NCBI GenBank assembly: GCA_026225945.1
Contig: JAMJFZ010000818.1
Span: 3,405,501 to 3,469,500 of the forward strand
From: Cricetomys ansorgei
Taxonomy: Eukaryota; Chordata; Mammalia; Rodentia; Nesomyidae
Direction: 5' to 3'
Length of the DNA: 64,000 bases
Notes under the pieces: generated by a model
Databases searched by the model: none
Told to the model about the DNA's origin: nothing
The model's input: only the letters and a program-made list of their open reading frames with translations
Program-made: the position numbers and the translations under genes
Shown here: positions 58,108-64,000 of the stretch, piece after piece
Layout of the letters: the number at the start of each line of letters is the position of its first letter
Position numbering within the stretch: the first letter of the stretch is position 1

Positions 58108-60302
58108 CCACATACAAATGGACCCAGCTTAGACAGAAGGGCTCCAAGCTCGCCTACCTTTCGCAGTCTTAACTGTGATGGTTAACTTTAGATTCAAAGC
58201 ATCTCCGAAGCAACAAGTTCATGTTGATGGCGAGAGCCAGGACCCATGCAACACATACCCCCGTGGCAATAACTGCCCACCCCCGTCCCCCATGGACAAG
58301 TCCCAAGCTAGGCTTGTCTTGATATTTTAACTTTGTAAAGCAGTTAGAAGCTGGAGTGGAGGAGACTTGGCCTGGGCATGGCATTCCTGAGTACACTGCA
58401 AGGAAGGGGCCAGTTCTCAAATGAAGGCATGCTGGATCCTGAGTCCATGCTGCACCCTCAGTATTGCCTCTCCGTGGCTCCTTTAGAGTGAACAGTATTC
58501 TCTTTTTCCAAAAATTTGTAGCCATAATCTGAAAGTGCAGGGCCTGGGTATCTGCTTCCTTCAGAGACTTTTTCATTGCTACAATATGTATGCATTCTAA
58601 GCAGTTCAAACAATCCAAAACTTGTAAAGTTGGTCTCAGATGGCTTCGCAGTCTGGGATGATCATCAGAAGCTGTCCGGTGGCTTTGAGTTCTTGTTGAA
58701 CAGTAAAAATGGGATGTTTCCTACAAGTCCATTACAAAACTCATAGGAATTAACGAAAGTCCCACGGGCCCCCCTACTACCTGGATTGATCCATCCTTTC
58801 ATCTGTTTTACATCTCTAAAGCTGTCTCAGAACAACACCCCAGCCCCACTTTGGATTATGGTGTTGGAATAGTCCTCCCTCCACAGCCATTAAGAATAAA
58901 CGAGTGTAAAAGATGCCTCACTTGCTGTCTGAGGGGCAGCTAAAGTAACACAACCCCCAGTGGTCCAGGAGAGACGAGGGTAAGTCGGCTTGTCTGTTGC
59001 CAGGCAACGGGTCTTCCTATCAAATGCTGGACCAATCCTATGACAGCCTTGCTGATGGGGAGCAGAAGCTGCTGGCTCCAGAGGTGGGTGGGGCTTGAGC
59101 GGAAGTAGGGGTGAGGGTAGGGTGTAAATGGCCACAGCTGTGTACCATCACCCACAGTGGTTCTGGGTGGTAACTAACACTGGCCACTTGTCTATATAGT
59201 TTTATTGCCTTAATCCCACCAAACCAGCCAAGGCCAGGCCATGATAATATATTTAAGTAATGAGACATGACAGCCAGGGCCTCTCATGGTGATTAAAACA
59301 CACCTAGCAGAATGAGGAGGTCCCCAGAGGTGAGGGTTCTAATCCCCTGAAATCGCCTGCACTTGTGAAATGGCAAGGGAGCTCGAAATGCTCAGACTTA
59401 GGAACAAAGTGGGCGGCCAATAAGGAGTCTGGATAAGCAGGTGCTTTCTAAAAGCTTGGAGAATTTTGGGACAGCATAGAAACTGGGTGGCTCCTGGTGT
59501 ACTCTGCTGACATTCATGTCAGTGGTGACATACTATCTGGAGACTCGACTGTATAAAGCTTCTCCACCCTCCAGATACTAGAAACAGCATTAAAACTGTA
59601 AGCTGAGAACTTTCTCATGGGAGGTGCTGTATTTCATGTTTGCCCTTCCCTACAACTCATGTCTCTTAATAATCACATACTGCATGTGTATAAACATTGC
59701 ATGTGTAAATACAATCTGCTGAGCCCATGAGTGCTGCTCATGTGCGCATGTGTTTAGGTCTGACAGCTTGAGATTGGGTAAGCTGTGGGGGTGGGGGTGG
59801 GGGGTTGTCCCGGATTCTATTCATCTCTATCTGCAGCCATTGCCTATAGCAGCTTCTCTAGGGTTGGGAGCCCTGAGATTTCCTCCACCCTCACTGTGAT
59901 ACTGTGGTATCATTGCGTAGGTCATCTTTAGGAAGCCATATTGAGATTTTTGTAGAAGCTGTTCCCTGTCACGTCTCAGATGTTGTTCTCATGTCTTCCC
60001 TGAGCCTTAGGTGTAGGGGTTGCATTATGGGTGCACCTATTAGGACTGAGCAGTACAGTCAGTTCTTTGTGTCTTTGACTAGGAAGATCTGAATACTTTC
60101 ATCTGTTGTGGGAACTTTCTTTGCGAGGTGAAATACTAATCTGGCTATAAAAGATAAAAGTACATAGGATGCGATTAGAAATTCTTCTGATCTAAGAAGG
60201 TGGCAGTGGTAGGTTCTCTAGGGTTGTTGACTACACCAGCCAAGGGTAGTTAAGGGTAGTGATTGACTAGATTTAAAGTACCAGGAATCAACTCACAATT
60301 GA
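58108..60302. other. Non-coding interval
   Basis: No repeat family or exon recognised, apart from a (GGGGTG)n-like run at about 59787. Confidence 0.5.
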
Positions 60303-60690
60303 GGGGGGCCCATCTTGGGGTTACTATCGCTGTGATGAAACACCATGACAAGCAAGTTGAAGACACCTCGCTGTTCATTAGAAGTGGGACAGGAACTCAA
60401 ACAGGGCAGGAACTTTAAAGGCAGAAGCTGATTCAGAGACCATAGAGGGGTGCTGTTTACTGTCTTGCTCCTCATGGCTTGCTCAGCCTGCTCTTTATAG
60501 AACCCAGGACCACCCTCCCAGGAGTGGCACCACCCATGATGGGCCGGGCCCTCCCACATCAATCACTAATCAGGAAAATGCCCTACAGGCTTGCGTACAG
60601 ACTGATCTTATGGTGGCATCTTCTCAACTGAAGCTTCCTCTCCAGTGGTTCTAGGTTGCAATTGAGTTGACATAAAACCAACCAGCACAG
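60303..60690 (+). repeat. Longer rodent interspersed repeat, near complete
   Basis: ggttactatcgctgtgatga, ggaactcaaacagggcagga, ggcaccacccatgatgggcc and gcaattgagttgacataaaa are visible, in the same order as the 57.7 kb copy. Confidence 0.82.
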
Positions 60691-60831
60691 GACTTTAATC
60701 CCAATTAGACAGCTATCGGTTTCCCCTAAGATGAGTTCTACTGTTGCGTCTTTGGGGCTTTGTTGGTCACTGTTGGTCATAGGTGTCCAGCAGGCTAGGG
60801 CTGTTCTAACCTCTCTAAGATTCTGCTCACA

Positions 60832-61260
60832 TACTCCAAAAGGAAAGCTGTGTGAGGAAACATTCTTCTAGCCTGGGTTACTGAGATGGGAATGGTCTAT
60901 CCTCAGGAAGAAAGCCTTTCATGTGTAAACAAAGGGGTAGTTAGATCCCTATGGTACCCATGTTGATTGACTTACTGATGGCCTGCCAGATCAGCCCATA
61001 TGAGAATATGGAGACGCAGGGAACCGGTTACAGTGGTGGTCAAGTTTAGGACTTGAACTGTTAAGATGTGCGCAAGATTGACCAGCCACTCTTAACCCTT
61101 TGGTTGAAGCTTGAGTCATAGGCTGCTTGAATTGAGGTTTGTGGTTGTCCTTGACCATGAACATCTGAGATATGGGCGGGGAAAGGCCTTGAGCCGTGAG
61201 GGTAGGTGTGTGCTGATGAGCCCGCTGAGCAGGCCCTTCAAGTGCAGAGTGAGGCAGTGC
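60832..61260 (+). repeat. Duplicated segment, copy B
   Basis: Partner of 54842-55107, 6.0 kb downstream. It is interrupted by about 160 extra bases (60955-61114) and abuts a SINE that begins at about 61256, where homology to copy A ends. Confidence 0.75.
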
Positions 61261-61475
61261 TGGGGAAGAGGCTCAGTGGGTAAAGTGCTTGACCACGCAA
61301 GTGGTGTGAGGGTCTGGGTTCAAATCTCAACCCACACAAAACCTGGATGTGACAACATTGCCCATCTGTAGTCCTGCAGGAAGATGGGAGGCAGACAAGA
61401 GTCCCCAGGAGCTCCAGGGCTTGATAGCCTGGTTCTGTAGAGAACAGAAACAATGAGCCTTTAAAACAAAAATGG
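61256..61475 (+). repeat. B2/B3-class SINE
   Basis: ggggaagaggctcagtgggt, aaagtgcttgaccacgcaag and gggttcaaatctcaacccac form a tRNA-like head; it abuts the end of duplicated segment copy B. Confidence 0.75.
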
Positions 61476-61553
61476 GGGGAATCACCCCAGATGCTGAGAA
61501 CCTGGTACTCAGTCCTTGAGGCTAAGTTGCCTTAACCGCCACGAGTAGTTGCA

Positions 61554-61602
61554 GAAGAGCTGTCTCACATGGTCGGGGAGGAGCTGTCTCACATGGTCGG
61601 GG
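61554..61602. repeat. Short tandem duplication, 23-24 bases
   Basis: gagctgtctcacatggtcgg occurs twice in a row before a G-run. Confidence 0.85.
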
Positions 61603-62287
61603 AGGGGGGGGTGATGACTATGCAGTCACTTAGTTCACAAGGCCAGACGCTTCCATAGTCCCAGTCTGGTACCGGGAGGCTGGGAAGTCCTCGGAGTCTC
61701 TGGTGTAGCCTATTCTATGACAAGCTTGGAATCGCTCATCCTACTGTCTAGAAAGATAGAGGTGGCTACAGCAATGGGAAAATCTCCGTGGCAAGGGGAG
61801 ACTGAGCTTCCGTCTGAAAAATTACCTGGGCTCCCACCCAGAAAGTGCTGCCCACAAGTTCATGTTCAAAAAAGGTCCACAGACCAACCTGCTGTGGTGT
61901 GGTATCTTTCAATTGAGGGTCCCTCTTCCAAAATGACTATGGCTTACGTCCAGTTGGCAAACCATCCAGCACGGGTGGCATGCAGTTGAAAACGAGACCC
62001 TGTCTTAAAAATGGGTGAGAATCAAGGACACCTGAGATTGATTCTTGGAGCTCCTCCGTGTCCTGGTGAGAAGCCCCTGGCTCTTCCAGTTTAGTGGAAG
62101 GGAACTCGGTGTTGGGGGGCATGTGTGGTTGCTATAGAGATCAAGGAAACCAGAGAAGACTGGCCCAAGCCCTTGCAGGGTGGCACCAGGCGGTAGAAAG
62201 TGCTGCCCCCTAGGTGTGGACTCCTGCAACAGCATCACCACTTCATGTCAGAAGGCAGCAGGGACCTTGACCTTCAAAAATCGGGAA

Positions 62288-62690
62288 ACTTAGTTGTGGT
62301 TACTGCGACCGTGGTGAAACACCATGATCAAAAGTAACTTCAAGAGGAAAAGAGTTATTTGGCTTATTTGGCTCACATCCTGAATTACAGTCCACTGAGG
62401 GGAAACCAAGGCAGAAACTCAAACTAGGCAGGAGCTGACGCAGGCCATAGAGGGGGGGGGGGTGCTGTCTGCTGACTTGCTCAGCCTGCTTTCTTAGAAC
62501 TCAAGACCCCACCAGCCCAGGGGCGGTACTACCCACAGTGGGCTGGGCCCTCCCCCACCAATCACTAGGAAAATACCCTACAGGCTCGCCTACAGCCTGG
62601 TCTCATGGAAGCATATTCTCATCTGAGGTTTCCTCCTCTGATGCCTTTAGCTTGTGTCAAGCTGACTTAAAACTAGCCAGCACATTGACA
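62288..62690 (+). repeat. Longer rodent interspersed repeat, near complete
   Basis: ttgtggttactgcgaccgtg, gaaaagagttatttggctta, cagtgggctgggccctcccc and gtgtcaagctgacttaaaac are visible. A G13 homopolymer sits at about 62450. Confidence 0.82.
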
Positions 62691-64000
62691 CCGACCCCCG
62701 TCAGCTGCCTCTGGCTCACGGATAGTGCTGACTGTGACTGAGGATGATCAAATCTGAGCATACATTGTCTCAATTCTTTTGCTGCCTTGAAGAGACGTTT
62801 CCCTTCAAAGTCACATGATCCACAAAGCACAGTCCCCTGAAAACCCAGTCACAAGAATCCTGTAATCCTGACCATAGATCCCATCCTGTCTTTCCCACTG
62901 GGTGGATTTTTCTGGTTTGTTTTTGTCGTTGTTGTTCTGAAGATGGTTCATCCCCAATTTCTAGAACTCAAGGGCCTAGCAAGGGCCTCTGGGGGTCTCA
63001 GCGTGCTTTTGTACACTTGAACACTGAGAAAGTGACTCCATGCACGACAGCCAGCTTAAGGCATGCCTTAAATTAAGACTAACACTCTTCAAGAGCTTCC
63101 CAGAGTGCCCGGGGGGGGGAGGGGTAATATTAGTGAAGGCCACCAAGAGTGGTTACCAAGTGAGACTCGGATGGTATTTGAGCCCAGTGACAGCTGACTG
63201 GGTCACCCTGTCCCATGTGAAAGGGGGGGAGTATAGCTGAGTACCACTGAACAGACACTACGGTAGAGTGTGGCAATTGGTTACCTTATACCCGCCCACG
63301 ATACCCTCTCATACAGGGATAGAAATAAACAGATGCGAACTGGCTAAGCAAAGGCACAGCTGGGAGCTAGGTCATCCAGTTCTTCCAGCCTCTTGCACAT
63401 CATTCGGACAAATCACGGCTGGGTAAGCAAGCTGGTCCCAGCTGCCACTCCCAGGTGCATGCACGCAGGGTCCCAGCACTTCCTGTGTTAGATGAGAGCC
63501 TCGGCTGAGGTCAGCCAAACTTCTCACATCCTGCATCCCTCCCACTCCCATCTCATCACCAGAAACCTTAGATGGGTAGATGGCTGACACAGCCTCGGGT
63601 CTCTGTCCTGGGACCGCCTTCTGCCGGGTCTGATGCTCCTGGGTGCAGGGAGGCAAGTGAGCACATGTGTCCTCCGTGACAGCTATCCGTGGAGAAACGT
63701 ATTCATTTCCAACCTGTTGGCAAGGTACTGACAGTGTGGGGACTCACAGCTGCCCATGTGGAGAGGGCTGCAGGGGAGAAGCGATTTCCCAGCCCCAAGC
63801 TGCCTCAGAAGGAGAAATTGAACACTTGATTCTAATTTCCCCTGGAGTTCTGTGAAGGAACTGATCTCCCTAGGCACTGAGGCTGAGGGAGAAGAGAATG
63901 CTTGAGAGCTGTAATCTGTTGCAGTGGCCACATCCAGCTTCATCCTCCAGGTCAGCACGTCCACGTCTCGGGGAAAGCTGGGCCTACTGACTTCTGAAAA
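62691..64000. other. Non-coding interval
   Basis: Unique sequence; no domain in either strand. Confidence 0.5.

Overview
The window is nuclear DNA of a muroid rodent. The evidence is many rodent short interspersed elements (B1, B2, B3/B4-type, ID-like) on both strands, MIR-like relics, long (TG)n tracts and no prokaryotic gene organisation. The best-preserved B1 (about 3.83-3.98 kb) has the 'ctgtgagttt' form, which fits rat- or hamster-type rodents better than house mouse; the species cannot be fixed from this alone.

Layout. (1) 1-15.0 kb: non-coding DNA with SINEs, a pyrimidine-rich minisatellite (1.02-1.33 kb) and simple repeats; no coding exon recognised. (2) 15.0-15.4 kb: a compact promoter-like block (two CCAAT boxes, a TATA-like element, a pyrimidine-rich start region), which may belong to an LTR or to a host non-coding gene. 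(3) 15.97-30.2 kb: eight degenerate direct copies of a unit of about 1.9 kb. Six copies share an internal B1-derived block, one copy carries a solo LTR inserted later, and the copies show mosaic, higher-order relationships. No reading frame is conserved among them, so the array looks non-coding. (4) 30.2-34.2 kb: unique and repeat DNA with three B1s and a decayed stretch resembling a Ty3/Gypsy zinc-knuckle/retropepsin. (5) 34.3-36.8 kb, minus strand: the only convincing protein gene, a complete 382-codon SNIP1 frame (Smad nuclear interacting protein 1, FHA domain) without introns. It has a 3' UTR, a poly(A) signal and a CpG-rich, promoter-like 5' flank. SNIP1 is normally multi-exon, so this is most simply an intact retrocopy. 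(6) 36.8-64 kb: non-coding DNA with scattered B1s, several copies of a longer rodent repeat, a possible retroviral LTR edge near 39 kb, a CpG-rich patch near 50 kb and a segment duplicated 6 kb apart (54.8 and 60.8 kb).

No operon-like or pathway relationship exists here. The points of most interest are the tandem array with its upstream promoter-like block, the intact intronless SNIP1 with promoter-type sequence, and the retropepsin-like relic. Repeat boundaries were read by eye and are approximate.
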